Shown in pieces: positions 1-7,262 of a stretch of DNA of 64,000 nucleotides (positions are counted from its first letter, which is position 1; each line of letters opens with the position of its first letter). The notes beneath the pieces were generated by a model. The model searched no databases. It saw nothing but the letters and a program-made list of their open reading frames with translations, and had not been told where the DNA came from. This stretch comes from RYN-230 sp963720645 (GTDB lineage Bacteria > Actinomycetota > Actinomycetes > Streptosporangiales > Streptosporangiaceae), in NCBI GenBank assembly GCA_963720645.1, contig CAVRFX010000016.1, positions 124,001-188,000 on the forward strand, given 5' to 3'. The position numbers were made by a program, and so were the translations under genes.

Positions 1-502
1 CGAGGATGCGGCGTTCTTGGTCGGTGAGGCCGGCCAGCGGGTCGGCGGCGGTGGCCTGGTCGCGCATGCGGCGCATGACGCGGCTGGCGGCTTCGGGGTC
101 CAGCAGGGACTGGCCGGAGGCGATGGTGCGGACGGCGCCGACGAGGTCGGTGCCGCGGATCTGCTTGAGGACGTAGCCGGCGGCGCCGGCCATGATGGCG
201 TCGAAGAGGGCTTCGTCGTCGCTGAAGCTGGTCAGCATGAGGCAGGCGAGCTGGGGCATTTTGGAGCGGATCTCGCGGCAGACGGAGACGCCGTCGCCGT
301 CGGGGAGGCGGATGTCGAGGATGGCGACGTCGGGTTTGAGGGCGGGGATGCGGGCCAGGGCGGACGCGGCGGTGCCGGCTTCGCCGATGACGGTGATGCC
401 GGGTTCGGCTTCGAGGAGGTCGCGGACACCCATCCGGACGATCTCATGATCATCCAGCAGGAACACCCGGATCGCCGTGCCGTTGCCCGCGTCATCCACC
501 AT
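1..502 (-). CDS. NarL/DosR-type response regulator (C-terminus outside window)
   Basis: The gene reads leftward and leaves the window after about 167 residues. The receiver domain is clear: acidic pair D17-D18, phospho-acceptor D63 in ILDIRLPDGDG, switch T91 and conserved K113 in GYVLK. It then enters the first helix of a LuxR-type HTH (LTDQERRIL). As a member of this family it would be phosphorylated by a histidine kinase and bind promoter DNA; the kinase is not in view. The ATG at 502 is chosen because GAGGAG lies about 8 bases upstream. The next gene, divergent, encodes a universal stress protein, a pairing known from DosR/DevR hypoxia regulons, but I see no DosR box between them, so that role is only inferred. 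Confidence 0.9.
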   Translation of the reverse strand, partial: MVDDAGNGTAIRVFLLDDHEIVRMGVRDLLEAEPGITVIGEAGTAASALARIPALKPDVAILDIRLPDGDGVSVCREIRSKMPQLACLMLTSFSDDEALFDAIMAGAAGYVLKQIRGTDLVGAVRTIASGQSLLDPEAASRVMRRMRDQATAADPLAGLTDQERRIL

Positions 503-727
503 TGGCACGCTCCTCACCCAGGCCGGGCCCGCCATAAACCCGGATACGCCACTTATGCAGGTCTTACGTGATTACAGCGTAAACCCGAACTAGCCGCCCA
601 GCACCCCGCCGCCCTGGAACGGGGCGTCCGCGGGGAGGGTGCGGCTGCGCTGCCCGCACGCTGCTTCTAGCCTGAGCATGACAGGCCGGGAAAGGAAGCC
701 GCGCAGGCCGCGGAAGGAGCACACGAA

Positions 728-1180
728 ATGCCAGGCATCATCGTCGGGGTGGATGGCTCGGAGCACTCCCTCAGCGCCCTGGACTGGGCCCTGAACGAGG
801 CCGACCTCCGGCAAACCCCGCTGACCGTGATCACCGTGAGCCCGATCGTTTCCGGCATCTACGGGCCCGGGTACGCGCCCGCCGACTACTACCCGGCGGA
901 AGAGGAAAGCCGGAATCAGGCGGAAAAGGCCACCCAGGACCTGGTGAACCAGGCGGTCGAGCGGCGCGGCGCCGCGCCGGCCATGCCCGTGACCGTGCGC
1001 GCGCTCAGCGGCCTGGCCGCCGATGAGCTGATCAACGCGTCCGAGGGCGCGGACCTGCTCGTGGTCGGCGCTCGCGGGGCGGGCGGTTTCGCCCGGCTGG
1101 TGATGGGGTCGGTCAGCACCCAGGTCACTCACCACGCCCTGTGCCCGGTGGTGGTCGTGCCGGGAAACAGGAAAGACTGA
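728..1180 (+). CDS. Universal stress protein (UspA family)
   Basis: This 150-residue single-domain USP starts with the typical MPGIIVGVDGSEHS strand and loop. It carries a perfect ATP-binding G-2X-G-9X-G-S motif at residues 114-128 (GARG...MGS), followed by the hydrophobic CPVVVVP strand. Proteins of this type bind ATP and modulate survival under hypoxia or stress. The start is supported by GGAAGGAG a few bases upstream. It is divergent from the response regulator at 1-502, with about 225 bases between them that must hold both promoters. Function beyond nucleotide binding cannot be read from sequence. Confidence 0.93.
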   Translation: MPGIIVGVDGSEHSLSALDWALNEADLRQTPLTVITVSPIVSGIYGPGYAPADYYPAEEESRNQAEKATQDLVNQAVERRGAAPAMPVTVRALSGLAADELINASEGADLLVVGARGAGGFARLVMGSVSTQVTHHALCPVVVVPGNRKD

Positions 1181-1290
1181 GCGCCAGCCTGGGCGGCGCT
1201 GGCCGCCGCGGGCTGGGTTAGCCTGAGGCTGGCCGGGACCGGCGCTGCCGCCGGGGCCCGGCCGCGGGCGACTACGCAGGGAGGCCGGTC

Positions 1291-1809
1291 ATGCCACAGC
1301 CCCAGGGAGCGGAGCTCGAGAAGGTCCGGGCCCGGCGCGAGGAACTGCGCCAGCGCTATCTGCATCCGGTGGGCGAGCGGCCCGCCACCCCGGTCCGCGG
1401 CGTCCACCATCTCGCGCTGATCTGCCGTGACGTCGAGGAAACCATCCGGTTCTACCAGGAGTTCCTCGGGTTCCCCTTGGTCGAGCTGGTGGAAAACCGG
1501 GACTACGCGGGGTCAAGCCATTTCTTCTTCGACATCGGCAACAAGAACATGCTCGGCTTCTTCGATTTCCCCGGGCACGATCATCCCGACTGGCAGGAGA
1601 CGATCGGCGGCGTGCAGCACCTGGCCATTTCGATTCCCCAGGAGCAGTACGACGCGGCCAGGAAGAAGTTCGACGAGGCCGGGTTCGAGTACATCGGGCC
1701 GGACCGCGGCATCGAGGAGAGCATGTACTTCCGCGACCCGAACGGGGTCGGGATCGAGTTCTACCGCGAGGACCTCGGCGAGTTCAACGGAACACATCTC
1801 ATCGACTAG
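1291..1809 (+). CDS. VOC-superfamily (glyoxalase/dioxygenase-like) protein
   Basis: 172 residues. An N-terminal charged helix (about residues 1-30) precedes one vicinal-oxygen-chelate fold. The first beta-alpha-beta-beta-beta module starts at GVHHLALICRD with the fold's usual metal-ligand His. The second module starts at GVQHLAISIP and ends at FRDPNGVGIEFYRED, where Asp/Asn-Pro-Gly and a terminal Glu are typical. A GGAGG sits just before the ATG. The family covers glyoxalases, extradiol dioxygenases and resistance proteins; nothing here fixes the substrate. It stands alone between the stress protein and a convergent DUF3052 gene. Confidence 0.85.
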   Translation: MPQPQGAELEKVRARREELRQRYLHPVGERPATPVRGVHHLALICRDVEETIRFYQEFLGFPLVELVENRDYAGSSHFFFDIGNKNMLGFFDFPGHDHPDWQETIGGVQHLAISIPQEQYDAARKKFDEAGFEYIGPDRGIEESMYFRDPNGVGIEFYREDLGEFNGTHLID

Positions 1810-1836
1810 TGCTGACCCGGGGGGTCGCCCCCCGGG

Positions 1837-2262
1837 CTAGCGCAGTACTTTCCGGATCACCAGGCGGAGGCCGGACCAGACCTCGTCGATCGCGCAGACC
1901 TTGTTGTCCACCAGGCCGGTCGGCAGGGCGATCTCGCGGACCACGTTGTCGCTCATGTCCGTGGGGACCCTCGCCGCGCGCTTCGGCCAGGCGACCCACA
2001 GCCCGCAGGCCGGGGCCATGTGCTCGCGCAGCTCACCCAGCTGCGACTCCAGGTCGGCGCGCCACGGCGAGAAGAACACGATCACGTCGAACGGCCCGGC
2101 GCCGTCCAGGCCGGGACGGACCTCCACGCCTGCCTGCGCGGCCAGGCTGTCCGCGAACCCGGCAGGCCCGCCCAGCACCGCCACCGCCTGGCCGGGCCGG
2201 ATGCCCAGCTTCACGGGCAGCGGGGTGCCGGAGTATCCGCCCGGCGGGCTGGCGCGCTCCAT
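1837..2262 (-). CDS. DUF3052-family protein
   Basis: 141 residues with the family signature throughout: YSGTPLPVKLGIRPGQ near the N-terminus, FDVIVFF in the middle, GLWVAWPKRA, and the C-terminal block LVDNKVCAIDEVWSGLR. This family is common in actinobacteria and other bacteria; no biochemical role is established. No membrane segment or signal peptide is seen, so it is probably cytoplasmic. The gene is convergent with the VOC gene, whose stop is about 27 bases away. Confidence 0.88.
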   Translation of the reverse strand: MERASPPGGYSGTPLPVKLGIRPGQAVAVLGGPAGFADSLAAQAGVEVRPGLDGAGPFDVIVFFSPWRADLESQLGELREHMAPACGLWVAWPKRAARVPTDMSDNVVREIALPTGLVDNKVCAIDEVWSGLRLVIRKVLR

Positions 2263-2342
2263 GGCAGCAACCTACGGCACGGGCCCGCCGGGCGCGGGCA
2301 CGGTAACGCCGGGCACGGGCGTGCGACGAGGAGAGGGGCCGC

Positions 2343-2780
2343 TCACCGGTGCCTGGGCGGCCTGCCGGCACAGGGGACGAAGCGGGCCGGCCAGTCCTGG
2401 GCGGGCCGCTGGTGGGGCATCAGCGTTCCGTCGCTCTCCTGGTCAGCTAAGGCACCGCAGGCGGGGCAGGTCGCCCGCCGGGCCGTCCGGTGCCGCGGCA
2501 CGGCCGGCCGGTGGCCGTGGTTACGGGCGTACCTCTCCAGGCAGTCGTCGGGCGTCAGCTGGCCTCCCGCGAGAGCCTTCCAGGCCGTTCCATCCAGCTG
2601 CCCGGCGCATTGCCAGTCGTTGTGCTCGCCCCGGCCGCGGACCTGCGTCAGCCGCCACCACACCGACCCGTCGGCCCGCAGCGTCCACTGCCACTCCAGG
2701 TCGGCGGACGCATCACGGCTGCGGGCGGGCAGGCTCACGACCTCGCGGGTCCACAGCCATCCCTTGCTGCGGTTTCTCAT
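2343..2780 (-). CDS. Hypothetical protein with possible C-terminal zinc ribbon
   Basis: 145 residues, not recognised. The first 90 residues are mixed alpha/beta and rich in Trp and Arg. The C-terminal third contains CPAC, then a His and a further Cys (about residues 110-140), which could bind zinc, though the spacing is not a classical ribbon. A strong ribosome-binding site is not visible before the ATG. It sits alone between DUF3052 and the transporter remnant and could be transcribed from either side. The reading frame has normal high-GC third positions, which supports it being coding. Confidence 0.55.
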   Translation of the reverse strand: MRNRSKGWLWTREVVSLPARSRDASADLEWQWTLRADGSVWWRLTQVRGRGEHNDWQCAGQLDGTAWKALAGGQLTPDDCLERYARNHGHRPAVPRHRTARRATCPACGALADQESDGTLMPHQRPAQDWPARFVPCAGRPPRHR

Positions 2781-2926
2781 GAGTCACCGTCCAGGGCGGA
2801 GGAATACCCAGCCATGGCGCCCCCAGGTAATCGCCACAGCACTGAATGTAGCAGCGCAGACCCCCGCGGCGCGGTACAGAACCGGCGTTCCCCGCATGAA
2901 CCCGGGATACCTGGCCCCCGGCCAGG

Positions 2927-3408
2927 TCAGCTGATGGCCGCCCCGGTGGCCGGGTCGAAGAAGTGCAGCCGCTCGACGGCGACCTCCAGCACCGCCGGGG
3001 CCAGGCGAGCCCATGAACGTGGCCACGAAGATGTTCGCGGGGTGGTCGTAGAGATCCCGCGGCGACCCGGCCTGCTGCAGGACGCCATCGCGCAGCACCG
3101 CCACCCGGTCCCCCATGGTGACGGGTGGGTCTTGTTGAACTCCGTGACCGCGCGGCCCATGCCAGGCACCCAGGCCCAGAAGGTGATTTTCGTTGCGGAA
3201 GAATTTTTACAGGATGCGCCGGCTTCAAGCGTGGCGCTTGAGCTCGCGCTCGCGCTGGAAGACCCGGCGGCGGCCGGGGTGCCGCTGCTGCCACCGCAGG
3301 CGGCCAGCATCCAGAGCGCTGCGGCGCCGGCCAGGCCGGTCGCCGTGCGTCCCGCGATGCGTCGTGCCCCCGGGAGCGGGGCCAGCTGAGTCGGGAAGTG
3401 GAGGGCAT
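2927..3408 (-). pseudogene. Chimeric remnant: sugar-binding lipoprotein N-terminus joined to pieces of an MsmK/UgpC-type ATPase
   Basis: Reading leftward from the ATG at 3408, a secretion signal with a lipobox (WMLAAC) and then ITFWAWVPGMG mark the first ~75 residues of an ABC sugar-binding protein. At about 3118 this runs directly into MGDRVAVLRDGVLQQ, the end of the nucleotide-binding domain of an MsmK/UgpC-like ATPase. After FVATFMGSP there is a second loss, leaving only the last ~20 residues (LHFFDPATGAAI). Most of the binding protein, any permeases and most of the ATPase are therefore missing. A one-base shift also lies in the signal region. It sits just downstream of abfA and was probably once an arabinose-oligosaccharide uptake operon. 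Confidence 0.8.
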
Positions 3409-3457
3409 CTTCGCAGAACTCCTCAGGGTGAGCTGTGATGTTTCTCGGGGGGTGCCG

Positions 3458-3477
3458 GCCGGGCGCGGCCGCCCGGC
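3458..3477 (-). terminator. Hairpin after abfA
   Basis: A perfect 8-bp GC stem (GCCGGGCG / CGCCCGGC) with a 4-base loop lies just 3' of the abfA stop codon on the coding strand. There is no clear U-run, which is usual for actinomycete terminators. Confidence 0.55.
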
Positions 3478-3483
3478 GGACGG

Positions 3484-4968
3484 TTAGCCACCGGCCGTCG
3501 CGGCCTCGATCACGGTGAACGACTGTGGTGGCAGGGTGAGGGTGAGCGTCGAGCCCTTCGGGGTGTCCGACCCCTCCTCCAGGTGCGCGCCCTCGACATC
3601 GGGCAGGACGCGGGACTGCGGCCCGCGTTCCGCCGTGACGGTCGCGATCTGGGCGTCGCTGTCGAACGCCAGGTCGCGCAGGACGACCTCGATGGTTTCC
3701 GGATCGCCGGGGTTGCGGTTCACGAGCGTGAGCGCGATCCGGCCCCGGTCGGCGGACGCGGTCGCCGCCGCGTCGACCATGGCGAACGGGCCCAGGTCGG
3801 CGACCCGGTGCGGCCACCGGCTGCGGTGGGTGTCCGGCAGCAGCGGGTTGATCATGGGAGCGCTCACATGAACGTCCACCGCGACGTCCAGGGCGGCCCG
3901 CGCGTGCAGCAGCACCGGGTAGTAGATCGGCTGGACCGCGACCGCGCTGGGGGAGGTCACGATCGGTGCGATGGCGTTCACCATCTGGGCCAGGTTCGCG
4001 ATCCGCACCCACGCGCAGTTGCGGATGAAGATGTTCAGGTAGGTGGCCACGGCCAGCGCATCCGGGAAGTTGTAGCGCTCCTCCAGCGTCCCGTCGTCGG
4101 TGCGGAACCACACGTTCCACTCGTCGTAGGCGATCCGGGGCGGGCGGGCGATCTTCTTCACGTACGACACCCGCTCGATCAGCGCGCGGGCACAGCGGAT
4201 CGCCCGATCCGCCTGGTGCGGCTGCAGCACGTCGGTCCAGTAGTCGTCGGACCCGGTGTAGATGTGCAGCGAGTGGTAATCGACCAGGGGGGCCAGCCCG
4301 TCGATGACCACCCGGTCCCAGTCGTTCCAGCCGTTCATCCCGCAGCTGACCAGCTTGGCCTGCGGGTCCAGCATCTTGATCGCCCGGGCCCAGCGGGTCG
4401 CGGTCCGGACGTACTCCTCGGCCGACACCGCGCCGACCTGCCAGTCCCCGTACATCTCGTTGCCCAGGCCCCAGTAGCGGACGCCGTACGGCCCGGGATG
4501 GCCGTTGTCGCGGCGGCGCTGCGCCCAGGCCGTGTCCCCCGTGCCGTTGCAGTACTCGACCCAGGCCAGCGCCTCGTCCAGGGTGCCGGTGCCCATGTTC
4601 AGGCACACGTAGGGCTCGGTGCCGAGCTCGCGGCAGTAGGCCATGAACTCATCCGTGCCGAAGCGGTTGGATTCCTCGGCGCCCCAGGCCAGCTCGGGGC
4701 GGCGCGGCCGCTGGTCCTTCGGCCCGATCCCGTCGGCCCAGTGGTAGTTGCTGACGAAGTTGCCGCCCGGCCAGCGCAGCACGCCCATGCGGAAGTCGCG
4801 GAGCAGGCTGAGCACGTCGGTGCGGAACCCCTGGGCGTCGGCCAGCGGGGAGCCCTCGTCGTACAGGCCGCCGTAGATGCAGCGGCCCAGGTGCTCGACG
4901 AATCCGCCGAAGACGTTGCGGTCCACGGAGCCGAGCTGGCGGGCGGGGTCCACCACGATCCGGGTCAC
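3484..4968 (-). CDS. abfA: Alpha-L-arabinofuranosidase, GH51
   Basis: 494 residues, the usual GH51 length: a (beta/alpha)8 catalytic barrel followed by a beta-sandwich ending about residue 490. The acid/base Glu is E171 in WGLGNEM and the nucleophile is E283 in YDEWNVW. It removes terminal arabinofuranosyl residues from arabinan or arabinoxylan fragments. No signal peptide is seen, so it acts inside the cell on imported oligosaccharides, as intracellular GH51 enzymes do. The start is GTG with GGAGGA just upstream. It follows araA after 190 bases that hold a perfect palindrome (5085-5100), so it probably has its own regulated promoter. Confidence 0.95.
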   Translation of the reverse strand: MTRIVVDPARQLGSVDRNVFGGFVEHLGRCIYGGLYDEGSPLADAQGFRTDVLSLLRDFRMGVLRWPGGNFVSNYHWADGIGPKDQRPRRPELAWGAEESNRFGTDEFMAYCRELGTEPYVCLNMGTGTLDEALAWVEYCNGTGDTAWAQRRRDNGHPGPYGVRYWGLGNEMYGDWQVGAVSAEEYVRTATRWARAIKMLDPQAKLVSCGMNGWNDWDRVVIDGLAPLVDYHSLHIYTGSDDYWTDVLQPHQADRAIRCARALIERVSYVKKIARPPRIAYDEWNVWFRTDDGTLEERYNFPDALAVATYLNIFIRNCAWVRIANLAQMVNAIAPIVTSPSAVAVQPIYYPVLLHARAALDVAVDVHVSAPMINPLLPDTHRSRWPHRVADLGPFAMVDAAATASADRGRIALTLVNRNPGDPETIEVVLRDLAFDSDAQIATVTAERGPQSRVLPDVEGAHLEEGSDTPKGSTLTLTLPPQSFTVIEAATAGG

Positions 4969-5084
4969 AGATCCTCCTTCTGCTTCTCGCCATGCGCCTG
5001 AATGCGGGGGGCGTTCGGGTCAGGCGCGGATGGCCGGCGGATGCCTGGGTTGGCCGACAATCCCAGCAAATAGGCTTATTTCGC

Positions 5085-5100
5085 GCGCGAACGTTCGCGC
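5085..5100. promoter_or_regulatory. Perfect 16-bp palindrome upstream of abfA, probable operator
   Basis: GCGCGAACGTTCGCGC is identical to its reverse complement and has the central CG pair usual for LacI-family operators. It lies about 115 bases upstream of the abfA start, next to a small AT-rich stretch. The neighbouring LacI-type regulator (9221-10243) is a candidate binder. Confidence 0.5.
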
Positions 5101-5161
5101 CGACCCTGAGCCCGCCGGGAGGGCGGGCCGTGGGGCACCGGTGCGCAGCGGCACCGCCGGG

Positions 5162-6558
5162 TCAGACCTGGACGAACTCGATCCCGGCCAGCTGGCAGAA
5201 CACCTTCCAGTCCGCGGCGTGGTGACCCAGGTTCATCACCTCGTGGTGCGGGCCGCCCGCGGCCAGCCACCCGTTCAGGCAGGCCCGGACCCCCGAGGCC
5301 GGCCGGAACTGGCCGTAGGGCATCTCCAGCGCGGGCAGCTCCTGGCTGTCCAGGTTCTCGCCCTCGGCGCAGACCAGCCGGAACCGCGTGCCCTCCAGCG
5401 ACACCAGGGTGGCCAGGGTGGCCGGGCCGGGCTGCAGCTGGAACAGGAACGTGGGCGGGTCGGCCAGCCGCCCGATCCCCAGCGGCCGCTTGATCAGCCG
5501 GACCGGCTTGTCCTTCCGGGCCACCTTCCAGTTGCCCTCGCCCATGTGGCTCTGCAGGATCGAGTCCGACGGGAAGTCCATCGCGTACATCTCGGTGAAG
5601 TGCGCGTCGCCGATGAGCTGATGCCCGGCGTAGACCATGCAGGCGGTCAGCACGTCCCCTTCGGCCGCGTAGCCGAACCCCTTGGCCATCAGCGACGAGG
5701 CAGCCGCCAGCGGCAGCCGGCGAACCGGCCGTCGTCGCCGATCGCGTCGAAGTGGGCGGTGTACGCGCCGAACCCGCGGTCGATCAGGATCTGCTCGATG
5801 GCCACCTGCATCCGGGCGTGGTCGGTGCGCTCCTCGGCGGACAGCCGGGGGTCGATCTCGAAATTCTCGTCCTCGAACGCGATGACCTCGTTCGCCTGGG
5901 CATCCGTGACGTCCAGCATGCCGCGGTACATGTCGCCCGGCGCGACCGCGAGGATCTCCGGGCCGAGCGACCTGACCAGCGCGGACTCGTCCACCCGGAT
6001 GTCGCCCATGTCGTTCATGGCGTAGCCGAAGATCGCCGTCTTCAGCGACTTCCACCGGGTCACCGCGGCCGCCGCGCGGGCCCACCGGGTCACGTCCTGG
6101 CCGAACGAGTCGCTCTTCCAGTCATCGGTGAGCACCGCGAACCGCTTGCCCCCGCGGACCATCGCGTTCGCGGTGTCCTGGGCGCCGTGCACCCCCTGGT
6201 TGTAGGTCATGTCGGCCATATCCCAGGCCGGGGTGACGTTCGGCTCGGGCTGGATGTTGGCCAGCAGTACCGGCAGCTGGGTCTGCGACAGCAGCCGGGC
6301 CACGCGCATCGCGGGCCCGTAGGTGAGCATCACAACCATGATCCCGTCGAGGTCGGAATCCTCGAACTCGCGCATGGCGCGCTCGGCGTCCTCGCGGTAC
6401 TTGATCGGCTTACTCGGGATGAACTCGCCGGCGTCAGCGAGATGGGCCGCGAGTTCCGCGGCGTAGCCCTCCTGCCGCTGGGCGATGCCCGGGATCATGT
6501 CGTCGTAGAGATCCTGCATGATCCCCAGGATCCCGATCCGCGGCTTGCGTTCGCTCAT
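5162..6558 (-). CDS. araA: L-arabinose isomerase (one frameshift near 5710)
   Basis: Converts L-arabinose to L-ribulose. The N-terminal two-thirds reads from the ATG at 6558 (RIGILGIMQDLYDDM) to DAIGDDGRFA. The reading then continues in another frame with LPLAAASSLMAKG to the stop. The ligand residues expected for this enzyme are present: Glu in YAAEGD, Glu in FTEMYAM, His in QSHMGE and His in NLGHHAAD. A single lost C near 5710 (expected CCCGG, seen CCGG) explains the shift, so the gene is probably intact in the organism. Its ATG shares one base with the araD stop codon, which indicates translational coupling in an araB-araD-araA operon. Confidence 0.92.
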
Positions 6559-7262
6559 CACATTCCTTTCGGCCGCTGGCCATATTCCTGCGTGTACCGC
6601 CGGTGCAGCGCGTCCACCTGGTCCTGGGCGAGCGGCGTGAGCTCGCCGTAGGACCGGGCCAGGTGCACGGTGCGGGCAGCGTCCTCGCACATCACGGCGG
6701 CCTTGACCGCGTCCCGCGCGGTCCGGCCGATGGTGAACACCCCGTGGCTGCGCATCAGCACGGCGGGGGAGCGGTGGCCGGTCAGCGTGCTCACGATGCC
6801 GCGGCCGATCTCGTCGCTGCCGATCAGCGCGAACGGCCCGAGCGGGATCTCCCCGCCGAATTCGTCGGCCATCGCCGTGATCACGCACGGCACGGGCTCG
6901 CCCCGGGCGGCCCACGCCGTGGCGTAGGTGGAATGGGTGTGCACCACCCCGCCCACCTCGGGCATGTGCCGGTAGACGTAGGCGTGCGTGGCGGTGTCGC
7001 TGGACGGGCTGAAGACGTCCTCCACCGCGTGGCCGTCCAGGTCGCACAGGACCATGGACTCGGGGGTCAGGTCGTCGTAGGCCACCCCGCTCGGCTTGAT
7101 CACCATCAGGTCGGCGCCCCCGGGGCCCGCCCCGGGCACCCGGGCGGAGATGTTGCCCGATGTCCAGGCGACCAGGTTGTTCTGCACGAGCGCGGCGTGC
7201 AGCGCGCAGACGTCGCTGCGGGCTCGTGAGATGGCCGCGCGGTGGGCCTGATCGGTGCTCAT
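6558..7262 (-). CDS. araD: L-ribulose-5-phosphate 4-epimerase (class II aldolase family)
   Basis: 234 residues, normal length. The family's zinc-binding pattern is present: HTHSTYATAW around the first His pair and a downstream SHGVFTIG. The phosphate-binding SGNISAR and KPSG segments are in place near the N-terminus. It turns L-ribulose-5-phosphate into D-xylulose-5-phosphate, completing arabinose entry into the pentose phosphate pathway. The start overlaps the araB stop by four bases (ATGA) and the end overlaps the araA start. A fuculose- or rhamnulose-phosphate aldolase is formally possible, but the neighbours decide for AraD. Confidence 0.93.
   Translation of the reverse strand: MSTDQAHRAAISRARSDVCALHAALVQNNLVAWTSGNISARVPGAGPGGADLMVIKPSGVAYDDLTPESMVLCDLDGHAVEDVFSPSSDTATHAYVYRHMPEVGGVVHTHSTYATAWAARGEPVPCVITAMADEFGGEIPLGPFALIGSDEIGRGIVSTLTGHRSPAVLMRSHGVFTIGRTARDAVKAAVMCEDAARTVHLARSYGELTPLAQDQVDALHRRYTQEYGQRPKGM

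Noticed and set aside
503..727. DosR-box search in the regulator/USP gap
   Set aside because: No palindrome resembling the known GGGACT-type consensus was found.
2927..4606. 559-residue minus-strand frame
   Set aside because: Most of it is the wrong frame of abfA; only its last ~120 residues correspond to the transporter remnant.
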